The notes under the pieces: generated by a model | The model's database searches: none | What the model was told of the DNA's origin: nothing | The model's input: the letters and a program-made list of their open reading frames with translations, nothing else | Part shown: positions 34,809 to 48,686 of the stretch, piece after piece | Layout: each line of letters starts with the position of its first letter | Numbering within the stretch: the stretch's first letter is position 1 | DNA from: Euwallacea fornicatus | Lineage: Eukaryota; Arthropoda; Insecta; Coleoptera; Curculionidae | DNA length: 64,000 bases | Assembly (NCBI RefSeq): GCF_040115645.1 | Contig: NC_089566.1 | Coordinates: 2,604,001 to 2,668,000, forward strand | Direction: 5' to 3' | Position numbers and translations under genes: made by a program

Positions 34809-36059
34809 TAGTTGAAGATCATTTTCTGAAACGTAGTGCCAGATGGTGAAGGTATCAGCGAATTTGCCATATATTAAGCGGTTTCTAAATTATGGCTCGA
34901 TTAAGCATTAACCCCATACTAAAAAGTTTGACATATTATAGAGAAATTATTTCGAATTTTCGACAGTTTTAGAAAAATTGTATTCACTCTCCAGAACATG
35001 GCTTAGAAACTTTTTTTTTAATTAAAGCGGAATGCCTTTTCCAAATTACTGGCCTAGAGAATGTGAAAACTGGCCATCTTTCCCCTCACAATACCTCTAA
35101 TTGTTTTAAATAAATTTTGACATTGTTATTCAATTCCTCATAACGGTTTTGTCCAATTCCTTTGCGGTACAGCCGACTTCCTCTCTCGGTAGCTCTCTGA
35201 GCCCTTGTACACAACAATACGTAACTTTTCGACAGAAAGTTTTGGAAAAAAACGGTCTCTGCTATGTTAACCTTCTTGATCTGGAGTTGCTACAAAGCGA
35301 ATCTTAAATGTGCCGCCAAAAACATTTCAAGTTTTGAACGGTGCTGCTGAGAAATCGGGAGTGCGGTCTACAGAAACGGATCTAGAAAATTCGTGGGAAC
35401 AAGAGGGAAATGTGAAAGAGATCCGTTCCAACGGTGACCAGTCTGGACGGGGGCAAAATAGGGTTAAGATGTTACCAGTTGCGTATTTATATTGTCAGAA
35501 GCGCGTAACAATGTTAGAAAATAGCTCCAAAAATTGGACAATGTGATTCGCTGTCCTTGTTGACTAGTGCATGTTGTCATCGAGGTAAACGTGAAATGTT
35601 CTCACATTTCATCTCGCTTTGAACTTCTTGTCATTTCCGATGGCTCAAAGATCGCCCATGAGCGCTCAGCGTCAGCCAGGACATCCTGTGCTTCGGTTGC
35701 CCAAAATTCCTAGTCGTTTCCTGCTTGGGTTCTCGACCTTCTGGATATAGTCGAGTCGTCGGACTATTGGTGTGGCACTTACGATCCCGCGTGCCCAATA
35801 CCCTTCAACGATGATCATAAATTCGAATAATTTCGAATGAGGACTCAAACCGTCTCGCCACATAACCTGAACTCCTTCGTCTCTTCATCAGTGTACTTAA
35901 AAAAGATTCTCCGTCGTTTTTCGGGACAAAAACGACTTGATCAGAATTTTGGAAGTATACGAAGTGGATCTTTCGCGGGTGTCGCTTGCAAGGCTGCGTT
36001 GGCCTCCAAATCGGAATGTACGAGATCCGTCTCTGTCCAGAGCCCGATCGTAGGCTGCG
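34809..36059. other. Intergenic; minus-strand open stretch of unknown nature
   Basis: AT-rich up to about 35600. From about 35640 to 36060 the minus strand has longer open stretches (for example RKIHFVYFQNSDQVVFVPK) that I do not recognise. They overlap the GC-rich region upstream of 36222 and are probably not a gene. Confidence 0.35.
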
Positions 36060-36257
36060 CCGCGGCGCGGTAGACGTCGGCATCGTATCGTATCGGTCAT
36101 CGTTATCGTATCGTCGTAGCTGCGGCGCAACGCAGGCATCGGCGAGTGAGCGTGAGCCAACGAACGGCAGCTCAATCGTTCGACGACGCGTCCAAGACTC
36201 TCCTGAAATCGACACTCGGAGATGGGGCCCACGAAACCACGTCCAGAACGGGCCCCG
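36060..36257 (+). promoter_or_regulatory. GC-rich promoter-like region with candidate distal first exon (RGS gene)
   Basis: This is a CpG-rich block in AT-rich surroundings, with repeated TATCG words at 36081-36115. It contains ATG at 36222 and 12 codons (MGPTKPRPERAP) ending exactly at a good donor (CCCCG|gtgagtgag) in phase 0. Spliced to the RGS exon that begins at 55425 it would be in frame, adding 12 residues. The 19-kb intron and the one-in-three chance of frame agreement make this only a candidate; it could belong to another transcript. Confidence 0.35.
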
Positions 36258-39200
36258 GTGAGTGAGTGCCAGTGCGAACGACCAACAGTGGTACCCCGCT
36301 AGCACCAGGCACCATTTGGAATGGGCTTAAGCGTGGCGCCCACGTGTGCCCGCGGCTCTCTTCATGGCCATTGATAAAGGTAACGAACCTGATGACGTCA
36401 CCGCCCAACCTAAACTGTTCGGTTCAATGTGGCATAAATGCCTTTAGTGTCAGTCCCACACCACAGCTACCCTGAAGGGATTGTTCCGTTTGTCGACCTC
36501 CGACATTTCTATGGATTTCGATGTATCGCCGAAAATTTTTCAACGAGGCTTGCCTGGCACACAACTGGAGAACCCGAGACTTGTTTGTGTGGCTCAGATA
36601 AATCGGTATATTTTAGTTGTCAGATTTGCCTCGTGATTTGCATTTTCCAATAGTCAGTACTTGCCGGAAAACCACTCGTAACACAAAAAAAAATTGGAAA
36701 CTTACCCCAATTAGATTAATGTCGACTGCAGTCGAACGTGGCACAGTATTTTTTATCGCTTTAACGGTGTCAAATTTGTCTTAGACGAAAGTTGATACTT
36801 TTCGATATACACGGGAGAGAGGGGGGAGGGGGGGAAAGTCTCATCTGTTTTTTCAGATTTTTTCTTCGACAATTTCTGCGATACCTGCTTCAAGTTCTGA
36901 GCGATCGAAGGCCCCTTGGTCTTAAATCAATCAAATCACGTGACTGTTAAAATACATTGCTTGCTTCCCTTGAGTTGAGAGCCGCTTCCACTCTTACAAA
37001 TTTTCTCGTACCGACGCATTTTCCGAAAATTTGAAATGCCTGTTCAATCACAGAAACGTAGATTCCGTTTTTCTGCAGGTCCATGTGACCTAAATGTCTC
37101 AAAAACTGTTAGAGGTGCGACCGAAGGTTCGCAAAAATGAGCGGAACTTCGGCCCTGTGCATCGGAAACCGTCAAGTTTCGTATAAGACGGGGCAGGGGC
37201 CATCCTGCGTCTGAACTTCGTCAACTTACAGTCTTGTAGATGTTGAATTAACCGTTCCGACCAGCCGAAATGGCCGGCGATACGTTCCGCTTTATTTATT
37301 TCTGGAACAGCTGATTAACTGAAGAAATCGAAAAGGCTCAAATGCAGAAAATGGCAATTACCCTCCCCATAAATGATAAATGCTCAAATATAATGAATAA
37401 TTCTCTAATGTGAAACTCCACGTTGACTGAAACTGGGGAAACCGAGTCTCGAGAATTCGCCTATTAAATATTAGTTAATATTGCAAGTACTGGATGGTCT
37501 CAACGTTACCTATGTACATATGAACTTACATAATGTACACCTCGTTTGGTTTCTGAACCTGATGTCTTAACTTATCGTTGAGGCGCGTTATTGTTTAAAA
37601 CTGTGTTTGGCTATTGTAAACACGTAATCCAAAAATGTGATTATTCTATGTTTACCAGATTTTCAATGCTAGAGTTTACAATTGCCGCGGCAGGTGTTTA
37701 TATTCCAGATATGTATATTACTTAGTACACATCGTCGGTAATAATAGCATCTTGTGTATAGCACGCGTCATGGGTATAAAAGGAGTGGGTGAGGAACTTA
37801 GCGCTATCGAATAAGATCTGCTCTTTGGAACAACAGGAGAAAATGCACCAAAGTATACTAAGCCTCTTTCGGCTAAAATCCAATTTAAAGAAGTTTTATG
37901 GCAGCGCCTGTATTGATTTCTTACTACAAGTCGCTCTTTCCTGTCACTTTTATCATACTTCCCTTTATTAAAGTCCCGATGTCAATTTGATTTATTGGAA
38001 GTTCTGCTTTTTTTGCCTCGAAATGTAATAACTAGTCCTTTTTAGATTATTAGTTCGGTTATTTGGGTCATTTTTTCTCTTCATCGCGCGGACTATTGGG
38101 GGACTTCGTGCGCTACAGAACGTACACGCACAATCTGAAGAACCTCTTCGGCCCGCCGGACGCGGCCGAACCGATTGCTCGGCGCTGCAGTGTGCAACGT
38201 CGTCTGAACTTTTCGAAAAATTTAACGTTACCCCTCGACCGTAAACGAATATGTTGCTATCTTATGGCAACGTAATAACCGTAAGTAGGCAAATATCCTG
38301 GCATCTGATAAAGAAATACACCTGGATATTTGATAGTTCCGCTTAAATACGTCGGAAGCATAATGCGAGGCAGAATCATATCAATAGTAAAGCAAATAAC
38401 TTTTAAGGCGCAATAAAGCTGTGAGAACGATAACACTGCGTGACTCACGGTGGGTATGCCCGTGAGTTCGTCGAAAAGTGTATGTCGCACGGAAACACTC
38501 TCAAATCGGGACTGATTTGGGGTATCCGTTTTAAGGCCTAATTTCGCTTTCTCGAGTTTATTTCCCCTCAACATCCGCTCTGCTGCGACTCAAACGAAAA
38601 AAAAAATCAATCAAATAATACTTATGTATACTTACCAATTCCGCCACAGGAGACTTTAATTAAATGTCAATACCGCATCTCCAAACTCCTTTGATCAGGT
38701 AGCAAAATCCAATTTCTGTGGTTCCAATGTTAAAATTCGGTTATCGGGCGGAACCTGTAAGCAACAACGACAATAAAATCACCTGATCACGAAACGCCAT
38801 TATTTTTAAATCGAGGAATGCTTGAAGGCTAATTAAGAGCAATCGACGAACATTTTTCATTGAGTATCTGTTAATACACGTTTCCTAGTTGAAATGCGAT
38901 TTTAGGCATCAACAGTTTTTTGACCGTCTTCAAGTTCCAGACTTGTGACGTCACTTGGTTATTAATTAACGTCCGATTCCCCGCCGATATTTAACACCCC
39001 CGTGTAATACATTAGGATCGGCGTGAAATGCCGATATCGAGGATCGTTAGATCTGTAAAACTGTTTGTCTTTTGAAAATCACTCAGCCAACTTAAAACGA
39101 TTTAACCCCCGCCTCTATTTAACCCCAGTCTGGGTGTTGAATACTGTAGTGAGTAACGACTAAATTACGCTCATCTGTCTGCGTCTAAAATAAATATTTT

Positions 39201-42200
39201 TCCCTTCCCAAAATAGATATAGAGGGTAGTTGTTTCCCTTTATTAAGATCTAAATATATCCGCATTTCCTTCCTGGCTCGAAATTCCCCTATTACTTAAT
39301 TAACGGAATAAATTACATGTTGGCCGAATTCATATTTTAATTATCAAGTAATGGCGGATTTTCAATGAAAAAACGCCATTTCCCGTGGTTTAAGGCTTCT
39401 CTAAAGAGAGCATTTGTGTACACATCTCAGGAGAACGTTAATTACGCATCTCGAAAGCAACGTTATAACAAATTAAATGACAGCAACCTTATTAGGTGCT
39501 GTCATCGCCAGCAACATCACTTTTTGGGGAGGTACTGGATCTTTCAATAAACGTGGTCTTAAGCGAGGATAATTCAATTCCAAATTCGCTTTTGTTTATT
39601 TAAACAAGACGGGCGTGGCCGCGTTATCGAACAAATTTCGACAAAATTTCAGTTTGCCTTGGTCCAAGTCCGTCCGGGTCGTCGAAAGTCCTCTGGACCG
39701 TCCACGGTTACGTCCACTGGCGAGCGCTTGCGAGTCTAATTTGGGGAAAAAAAAATACCCCGATAATCCAACGGAATTCCGAAAAGATCTGTAACTGTGC
39801 CGGCAAAGTATTATCTTCGAGTGAAGCAAAGCACAGATAAAACTTTCGGCCTAAATTAAACCCTTTTATGGAGGTAATCCTCAACAATAAGCCCATTAAG
39901 CCAATCATATCGCGCCAACTAACTTTCTAATTTAGGTTTAAGACCATGAACTGAACAAGAACATAAGAGAAGATTCGATACTAATATTTCGGAGACAGAG
40001 ACGTCTTGCATGACGTCGGTGACCCCGGTTTGACTCTCATTGAGGGAATTGCCCCGCTTCGACAGGTCCATTCCGGAGCTTTTGGGAGAACTCAGACGAT
40101 TTCAAAGAACGTTTTTTTTTCCCTTCTGGAGTTTTCCAAAATCCAGATCTGCGGCGACTTTTAACCTCGAGTCCGATGGGCTTCGGGGGAGTTCGCCTTC
40201 GTCCCGTGAAATCGGTTCGAGTTGGTTTGGGTTAATGTCGGTTTCGACGAAGATTCAGTTTCGGGTTGCGGCCCGTTGTCAACGACGACATTTTACTCAA
40301 AGAGCCAGGAAGTCGTCGCAATGGACAAGTAATTGTCCCGAAACTGTTACGTTCGCAGGAGAACGGCCGGTTTTCTTGCAAAATGACGGTTAAAATGTGG
40401 CAGATCTAGGACGGGGGTTTCACTATCTTCGCCCGCTATGAGTTAAACAAACGTTTCATGAAAATTTCATCTAACCCAATATACCAATCCCACACAAACA
40501 AAAAATATGTATGGGAGGGCTGTTTATTTATTTAGAAAGGCGAGCAAACAAAAATCACATTTTACCATCTGAAACGAACCTTTCAAACCCGTTTAACGTG
40601 AAAGCATTTCCCTCTTCCTCGAAAGAAAACACTCCAAATGGCCGAGGGGCTTTATTTTTTTCATTTTGGAGAAACAGAGAAAAAAAATCGGTTTATTAAT
40701 AAGTCACTGGCCTCTAATAATAATGCAAGATGGGCTAAGCCGGGCCAATGATGGCAGGTTACAAAATTTCCCGTTTCGTATCGATCGTTTGGCTTATGTA
40801 TATAGAAAGGTTAGAAACTAAGGGTGATAAGCAATATAAGGGCTGCCGTTGTCGAAACGTATGCGTGTTTGTTTGCTTTTCCATTTAAACAATAAAAATC
40901 ATTATTTTGTTTGATGCGAAAGAGGAACTTAAACCTGAATACTTCACCGAGAGGGAGGAAACTCCGTTTGACGACACTGAGCGTTCGAGTGGGAGACATT
41001 ACAAGTCGCCTTTAGGCCCATATCTATTTGGCTCAATTAGTGCTCTAATTAAGTTGTCCGTCCGTGTTGTGATTAATAAATAATTCAAAAATTCGCGTTG
41101 GCCTGGCTTAACTGGGTGCTGAGGGGAAATTTTCCAATGTTTATGTTCCTTCGGGGACGCCGCTCTCCGGCGTTTGACAACATTGGAACCTTCGCCGGGC
41201 CAACGTCAATAACGTCGTGCGTATACCAAACTGGCAGGTTTTGCCAGTGGAACTGGAACTCTTTGGGTCCGAAATGGTGAAGTCAGTTTTTATTAATACA
41301 TCCATCAATCTGTCCCAAACACTGTATAAGTGAAACGTTTCCTTTAGACCGCCATGCTCTTATTTATAATCAATACCCCCGCTCTCAACGTGAACATGAA
41401 ATTTATGGGATGGTATTAATAGACCGCGAAAAGTATTGCAGTTTAATGTAGTTCTTATTATTAGCTGCAAAACACATACCTACCACTGACATTGATTTTA
41501 TATTATGTTGTTTTAACTGAGGCCACGTAAATTTGGGACGTTTAATCGATAAGAGTTAGTCTCTAGCCAGTAATTAACAAACAACCGAACGACCCCTCTA
41601 TCCTCAGATTTTTATTGAGCCTTTGGACGACACATCTCCATCGTTTTCGAATTGAAAATTCGTGGTCGGCTCACCGTTGAATTAAGCACCCCGAAAGGGA
41701 TAAACCTTAGCTAGCACTAAATCAGATTTTCCAGTGCGACCTAATAAGTAGATCAATTAAATTAATATGGTGTTTTGTCTCTGTCTGGCTCTTGGAAAAA
41801 ATGCGAGCTTAATCGATGTACGTGTGCACGTACTGCAAACGAGGGAATTGACTGAGCTCCGCTACAATTCCGATGAGATCTCTAATTCTAGATTGCGCTG
41901 TAATGTATTAAATGCGACGCCCTGTGTATTATTTCATTTTTAGGTTCGCTACTTCTTTCCGTTCGTTTCTGCTTAACGATTCCCATGCCCGTCCCCGGTG
42001 GTTCTCAAAATTTCTATTGACGTTTCAGTTCGATGTCGGATTTTTCTTTTAACGTTGTTTCGCGAAGATGCCCCATCTGGAAAAAGTGGTGCTGCCCTTC
42101 GCGGTGGACCCCAATTGATGCTTTTACGGTCAAACACTAAACCCGGCTAAAGTGCATTTTTAAATAGAGCACCCTGGGAATTGGTGAATACGTGAAAGAC

Positions 42201-42915
42201 AATTAAATTTCATTTTAAAATCGGTATCGTGTTCCTTTACCTAGAGCCTCATATTTCGGAAATAAACGCTGCTTTATGTGCTATCTCTCGACGTTGGATT
42301 ATTTTGACATATTCTCCGGATGTGGTTCTCCAACGCCACAACGGTTGAAAACCGTTCAAATTGTTGTGACACCAGCCGATATTTTAGACGTGGTCGTCAC
42401 CACGACGTAGACTTGTCAGGATTGAGACAACTCACTAACAACTTTTTACTTCACTAACGTTTCCAATGGAGAAGGACAGAGCGCGAGTATTTAGGGCACA
42501 AGAGATTCAGCAACGCCATTTAATAATCTAATAATAATTTGAATGAACCTAGAATAATGGAATCTCCATGAATCTGGAATATGAATGCCTTCGAATGTGT
42601 CTGAGAACGAAAGGGTCTTGACTACTTATACCACCGTGCGACCATGGGCGTACGACTGATAACACGAATTTGTCTAGAGCGCATCGTTGAGGGTAGTTGG
42701 TCATTTAAACGGATCTTAGATCTTCGATCTAAGCTAACTGTACTTTGATGATTTTGTCGTATCAGACAAAGGGATGACGTTTCTTAAATGAATCGGTGCT
42801 CTAATTGCGCTGTAACGTCACCGTTAGGTTTTCGTGAGGAATCAAATAGAGACGATGTAAGAGGGAAATAGATCCATAGGCGTGACGTAGGGTGCTTGGT
42901 TTGAGGATAAGAAGG
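36258..42915. other. Long non-coding stretch (possible RGS intron)
   Basis: No exon or transposase was recognised. A perfect TATAAAAG box occurs at 37775. GC-richer patches at about 38080-38200 and 40030-40390 have short open frames that look like nothing known. Confidence 0.5.
37775..37782 (+). promoter_or_regulatory. TATA-box-like TATAAAAG
   Basis: GGGTATAAAAGGAGTGG fits the metazoan TATA consensus. The open frame downstream (60 codons from 37789) is not recognisable, so no gene can be attached to it. Confidence 0.2.
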
Positions 42916-42917
42916 TA

Positions 42918-43596
42918 CAGTCGCTCAAAAAAGTATTCGTACAGCGGGAAAAAAGTTCTGTGACTCATAATTTTCGACTGAATTTGTTCAAAATTTGTAT
43001 AACGAAAAATCAATCCTAAACTCAGTTTAGGTGTTCGAGCAAGTTTTGAAAATTAAATTTTTAGAGTGCTTTTCATGGTCTTAAAAAAAACTCCATTTCG
43101 AAAACTTCTTGTGCGGTGGAAATTTTTCAGTAGGATTTTAATGATCCTGTAGAGGGGATTTTTCTACGTATATCCTGAAAATTTGATCAAAGTCAGAGCA
43201 CAAATAAGTGAGTTGCAGCCTTTTAAATTCGCCAAAAAGTGACGATTCTCACGAAAAGTAATAAAATTTAAACATTTTTGGCGAATTTAAAAAGCTGCAA
43301 CTCCCTTATTTGTGCTCTGACTTTGATCAAATTTTCAGGATATACGTAGAAAAATCCCCTCTACAGGATCATTAAAATCCTACTGAAAAATTTCCACCGC
43401 ACAAGAAGTTTTCGAAATGGAGTTTTTTTTTAAGACCATGAAAAGCACTCTAAAAATTTAATTTTCAAAACTTGCTCGAACACCTAAACTGAGTTTAGGA
43501 TTGATTTTTCGTTATACAAATTTTGAACAAATTCAGTCGAAAATTATGGGTCACAGAACTTTTTTCCCGCTGTACGAATACTTTTTTGAGCGACTG
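42918..43596. mobile_element. Near-perfect 679-bp palindromic Tc1-like MITE
   Basis: Arms 42918-43238 and 43275-43596 (about 321 bp each) are inverted copies with only a handful of differences by eye, around a 36-bp spacer. The ends are TA|CAGTCGCTCAAAAAAGTA and TACTTTTTTGAGCGACTG|TA, with TA duplicated. The CAGT...AAAAAAGTATTCGTAC end is of Tc1 type. There is no coding sequence. The near identity of the arms means recent formation or insertion, or ongoing arm correction. Confidence 0.95.
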
Positions 43597-43869
43597 TATA
43601 TAACGAAATGTTCAAATAGTTTGACAGGTAACGAGGTTGTGCGCGTTCATACAAATACAAAATAACGCTATTAAGCGTGGGACAAATTCGCAACGTCCTA
43701 AACAAATTCCATTTTAACAAAATGGCACCTAAACAATAAATAAAATAATGCAATTATTGAATGCCCACATTAGGCGCTTGAAATGATTTTAAAAATGCAC
43801 CCGAAACGCGCACGTTTAGTCCGCTACACATTACTACACATACTGATATCAGGTAAACTTGTTCTTTTA

Positions 43870-44310
43870 TCTTACCCCACAATTAAAAATCTAGAGGGGT
43901 AAGATCGGGAGAAACTGTGAGCTAATCCCAAGGAGCCAAACACCTAAACCATCGATCACTCACAGTTTTCAAAGACCTCTTTATTACCACTTGCCCACGA
44001 TGGGTCGATACTCGGTTCAATACAAACCAAGAGGTCAGACATTCGTCTCGGATTAGACTTTTTTAAAACGTTTATTTGAGACAGAATTTCAGTTTGTCGG
44101 AAATGTTTAAACTTACTTGATATACTTCAGGAGCCAAAAAACATTAAAACTGAATTTTCCTTGAAATCCAATTTCTTCGGTAATACATGTGGATTATGAT
44201 CAGGCTAGAAGTGTTTATTTTGTCTATTGAAAAAGCCATCTCTGGAAAACTTGGCTTCGTCTGACCAAATTATATTTTTAAAAAATTGGGGTCTCCTTGT
44301 TTGCGTACCA
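43870..44310 (-). pseudogene. DDE transposase remnant
   Basis: On the minus strand: IIWSDEAKFSRDGFFNRQN (first catalytic block), then NPHVLPKKLDFKENSVLMFF, and after frame changes VSPDLTPLDF followed by a stop and LWGK (last block). It belongs to the same insect family as 26457-27720 and is heavily decayed. More of the N-terminal half may lie up to about 44700. Confidence 0.7.
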
Positions 44311-47300
44311 AAATTGCTTCCCAAAAGTAAGTCCTGTGTTCGTAATCTTCTGGCTTTAAATGTTAGACCTTTGCGAACTTGGGTGCATGCATAGTATATG
44401 CTCGACTAGGGTTCTCTAAATCGAAGCATATGCTAACCGCAATTCATATACAGCACTACCAAAGCTTGGGGATAAGCGTAGAAGTAAGCTAAAACATTCA
44501 CAATGTTCTCTTCATCAGAAGTTACAGACTTCGATAAACTAGGTTCCGCCCTTTTGTGTTGTAACCGTACAAACTTCCTTGCGTTCATTCGCTGTAAATC
44601 AGGGTAAATTCCATTGAACTTTCCGCATGTTCTTACATAACTTGGTCAAATTGACCATGAAAAATAAATAATTTCGTTAAATGTTCATTTGAGTAGACGT
44701 TTTCTACCGTTTATTTAGGTTTCAAGTCTCTGTTCATAAAAAAAGCCCAAAATTTACAACTCCATTACATGTCAAATTTTTCGGTAAATATTCAAAAAAA
44801 TTTCATGTTTAGAGGGTACACAAAATAGCATTTATTAGTGAAATATGATGGTTTAAAAATAATTAATTGTCTTTCAGCGGTGTTATTAATATAAAGAGTG
44901 TTCAACTAAAAGACGCCTGTAACTATAAATACATTAGTTTGGAGCCAGCCTATACAAGTTAACACCAATCTCTATACATAGGAAAATAAACACACATGTG
45001 TTCGTAGAAAATATTCTAACACTTGAGAAGGTGTCTTTACCTCGATCACTGTTGACCCCCTCGTTCGATCAACTGCAATCTGCCTGCGGTAAAGTACCAC
45101 TTTTCGTACTTGTTGAATAAATCACTATTACCTAAGCTTTTTTTATGGAGAACATAAAGCAATTTTACACATCTAACTCAAAAATAGATGTTTCCTAAGG
45201 CTGAAATTGACACGTTATTGGCGCAAATTTTGCAATATTTTCGTTTTGTTATTCCAAGTGTCAAAAGAACGAAATTTTTCATAATGATACATTACGACAG
45301 TCGTACATCATTATGTATCAGTATTTTTGTCACGAAAAATAAATTACGTTTGATTTACGTTTGCTGATCTGATATCATTTTCATAGCTCAATACCTCTCA
45401 TTTTTTTACATTTTTATCATCTACTAAATTAAATATTTAGATTAGTTTTAAAAAGTTATTGAAAATTATTTCATTTTAACTAAATTGTTTGGAAATTACG
45501 ATTTTGGAAATACAAAAAATATCATTTTAACCGTAAATTTACCGAGAAAAAACTGCAATAAATTTTATGTCCAAAATACTTCGCTTCTTTGAAAGATCTC
45601 TCTATACATGTAACTCGTATTTTAGGTGCCCGTTTTACGAGCACCTTGAATACGAGCCCTACTATTGAATTGCTAGTTATCTCAAATTATACGAATTCGG
45701 TTAAATTAGTGCAAAGTTGTACAATTTAAAACTTAGTAACTATATTACCAATACTTTTCCAAATTTCCATAAAGAATTAAAAATATTTTTTTCTATTTTT
45801 GTATATAAGTCGAAAACGAAGCATTTTTAAAAGTATTTTTAGAGAACTTTTTAATAGTATTATTAGTTTTCTTCTATTGCTCCAAATTTCCAAAATCGTG
45901 TTTCTCATGGCCCCCATATTCTATATCAGTATGTTTGAGTAATTTTATTTTTTCATATATTATATGTAGATAACGTTATATGGGATTTAAAAAAAAATCC
46001 TTTTTTTTTGGTAAGAATGCCATAGGGAGACAAAATCAAAAATTGTTTCACTATCGAATCTGATAGTCTGTTAACAGAATTCACGTTTTTAACGCCCAAA
46101 ATGTCTTATCCGAAATATAGTTTTTTTCGGAGTGTTAGAAACGTCAAATCTGTACTAAACTGTCAAAAACTAGATACGGAACATTTTTTTGATTTTGTCG
46201 TTCCAATGACACTCTTGTCAAAGAAAAAGAAAATTTTTTGCTTCAATCGACATGACAACATTAACTGGGACGCGTGTCACATCAATGAACTTGGGATGCA
46301 TAATGTTAGCTAAGTATGCAAACATGAGGACGGAGGCCAAGGGAAAAACAACAGTTGTACTTCACATCTGGAAAACTTAAAGCAATAAGAAGAAACTAGT
46401 AACACTCTAGAAATGTCCTGTGAAAAGGCCCTCGACAACGTTTCGGTTTTCTCTCTTTAAAATGAGCCGTATCTGATTAATAAGCAAAAAACAAAAAAGT
46501 TCAATTTGAATTTTTCATGAATATTCATAAAAATATTGACTGGACGGCCCATTTAGAAGGGTATATTTATTATTATTTTAACCGACTTCGTGTCTCTAAA
46601 AATGACTAAGACCCATAAGCGAAAATTAAGTCATGGAAGCAAAAATTCTCTTTAAGCATTCCAAAACTACCACATGTCGAAGATTCTTCAAAAACCATAA
46701 AGAATGCGTAACTGAACTAATTCTCCCAAATCTATTAAACTGGACATTAATAAGTTGATAAATTTTTATTTAAGTGATCCAAAATGATCAAAAACGATCG
46801 TTCGGCTTTGAATTTGTGAAGGAAGTCATTGCGAAAGATACATAACTCGACCAAATTAACGGCCCATGATCAGACCTCGACGGCTGGGGCACCCCAGTCG
46901 GATATAGATTTCGTCTCCAGCTAGACCTGGACAACCCCTTTCCCCTTTTAAATCTGGACGGTTGGGGCGCGTCTTGACACCTAGGCTTCTTTGTACCTGG
47001 GCCTATAGGATTTGGGAGTAGGAGTTTCCTCGAAGGGATGATGGGGCTCATAAAACAGGTATCCTGTATACGACTTACATTTATCATAAATTACCGTTTT
47101 GGTTTTTTTCTGAGAGATCCTTAAACAGGATGAGGTATTTTAGACATAGGATTCCTTACGATAATAAACAAATTACGACTCCGTTACAAAACGGATTGTA
47201 ACAAAAGATATTTTTAAGTGAACTAGTCAGGATACCAGGTCAAAGAGTAAATATTATAAGGAAATATATTATAAATTATAACTTGAAATTTGAAACAGTC

Positions 47301-48684
47301 GTTTACTTTTTCGATAAAACTTGAGTATTTCGGAACGGATGCGGGTTCAAATCACGGCAAGATGACTCGTAAAGTTAGCAAAAGGGGACAACGGCTGCAG
47401 TTCCCGGTCGAGTACTCATAGCTAATTCGTAATTTTAATGATCACGAAGCTGCCAAATGTAAACAAGTATGGGGGACAACCAGCAATCCCATCAGAATTC
47501 TGTTAATTGATTGGTTTCGAATACGCTTTGTGTTAATTCATATTTTTTCCACTAGAAGGCGGATCGATTATTGAAATCTATCGGCGAAAAGATAACGAGA
47601 TTGATTTTCGCTTTTTAAATCAAAGAACGCCAACTATCAAGACAACATGAATTTTGAGCTTTTTGAAAAGTGAATGGAAAAAAATCAAATGTGAACCATC
47701 GGTGGTAAAGCTGAGTAATGGCCTTTTACATTATTCAACACTAAAATTAATTCTTCCTAATGTATGTAAAAGAAGATCAATATAGAAGAAATTAAGACTT
47801 CATTACCTATCATTTTGCAAATAAAAATTAATCGGGAAACATCTCAACTGACAAGGGGTAGTTGAAAAGTTTTGCAGGTAAATTTCATGAATTCGTATCG
47901 TTAGTCCGATACTTCTTGTATTTTATCTTCAACAAACTTTGGAATTGATATGTTGTACGGTTTTTTTTGCTGTAAACAAAAAAAACCTGCAAATTACACG
48001 TGTATTCTTATACGCCCATTTTTAAAGCAAATATTTTGGTGCGGTAGGTTTCTAATCGTTGTGTCTGCCCCTCGTATAAAGATAATTTTGTGTAGGCTAT
48101 ACCTTTTGGTTACTGGAAAACGTTATCAACCACACCAAAAATTTTCCTCTAAAACTGGAAGTTAAGCGATCGAACTTGACAATCTTTGTCCATTTAATAT
48201 ACTTTAGCTTAATCATTAATTTATTACCAAAATATTGAATCTATATTATTGACGACATTTATATCTTTCTTTATGAGGAATGTAAAAATATGAAACGACA
48301 AAAAATGTTAAAGATAGGGCCTAAATGAATACCTACTTTTTACCCAAGGAAATATTGTCAAATATTTGTCAGAATTTATTGAAAAATATTGAATTTCAAT
48401 TCAATCAATCAACTGTGAAAACAAAGTGATCCGCAATTTTTGTTCAACATTTTTTCGTGTAAACTAAAGTTGGATTAAAATTTGCGACAGTCAGTTTCGT
48501 TTTTTTCTACTAATTTTTCCTAAGATCTGAAGACAGTAACATAGTTGTCACCCAAACATTAATAAAGGTGTTCGTTCGTGTTATTCTCAGTAAATTTAAA
48601 CTGAAAGTAGTGTGCAGTGTCACCGCAACAACACTTACTGACGTGTAAAAAAGAATTAACAATCTATCTTAGGCACATGGAATA
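44311..48684. other. AT-rich intergenic or intronic DNA
   Basis: No gene was recognised. It has an extremely AT-rich part at about 45400-46100 and a small hairpin at about 45280-45320 (GATACAT...ATGTATC). A GC-richer block at about 46840-47060 contains two similar words (cagacctcgacggctggggc and aaatctggacggttggggc). Confidence 0.5.
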
Positions 48685-48686
48685 TA

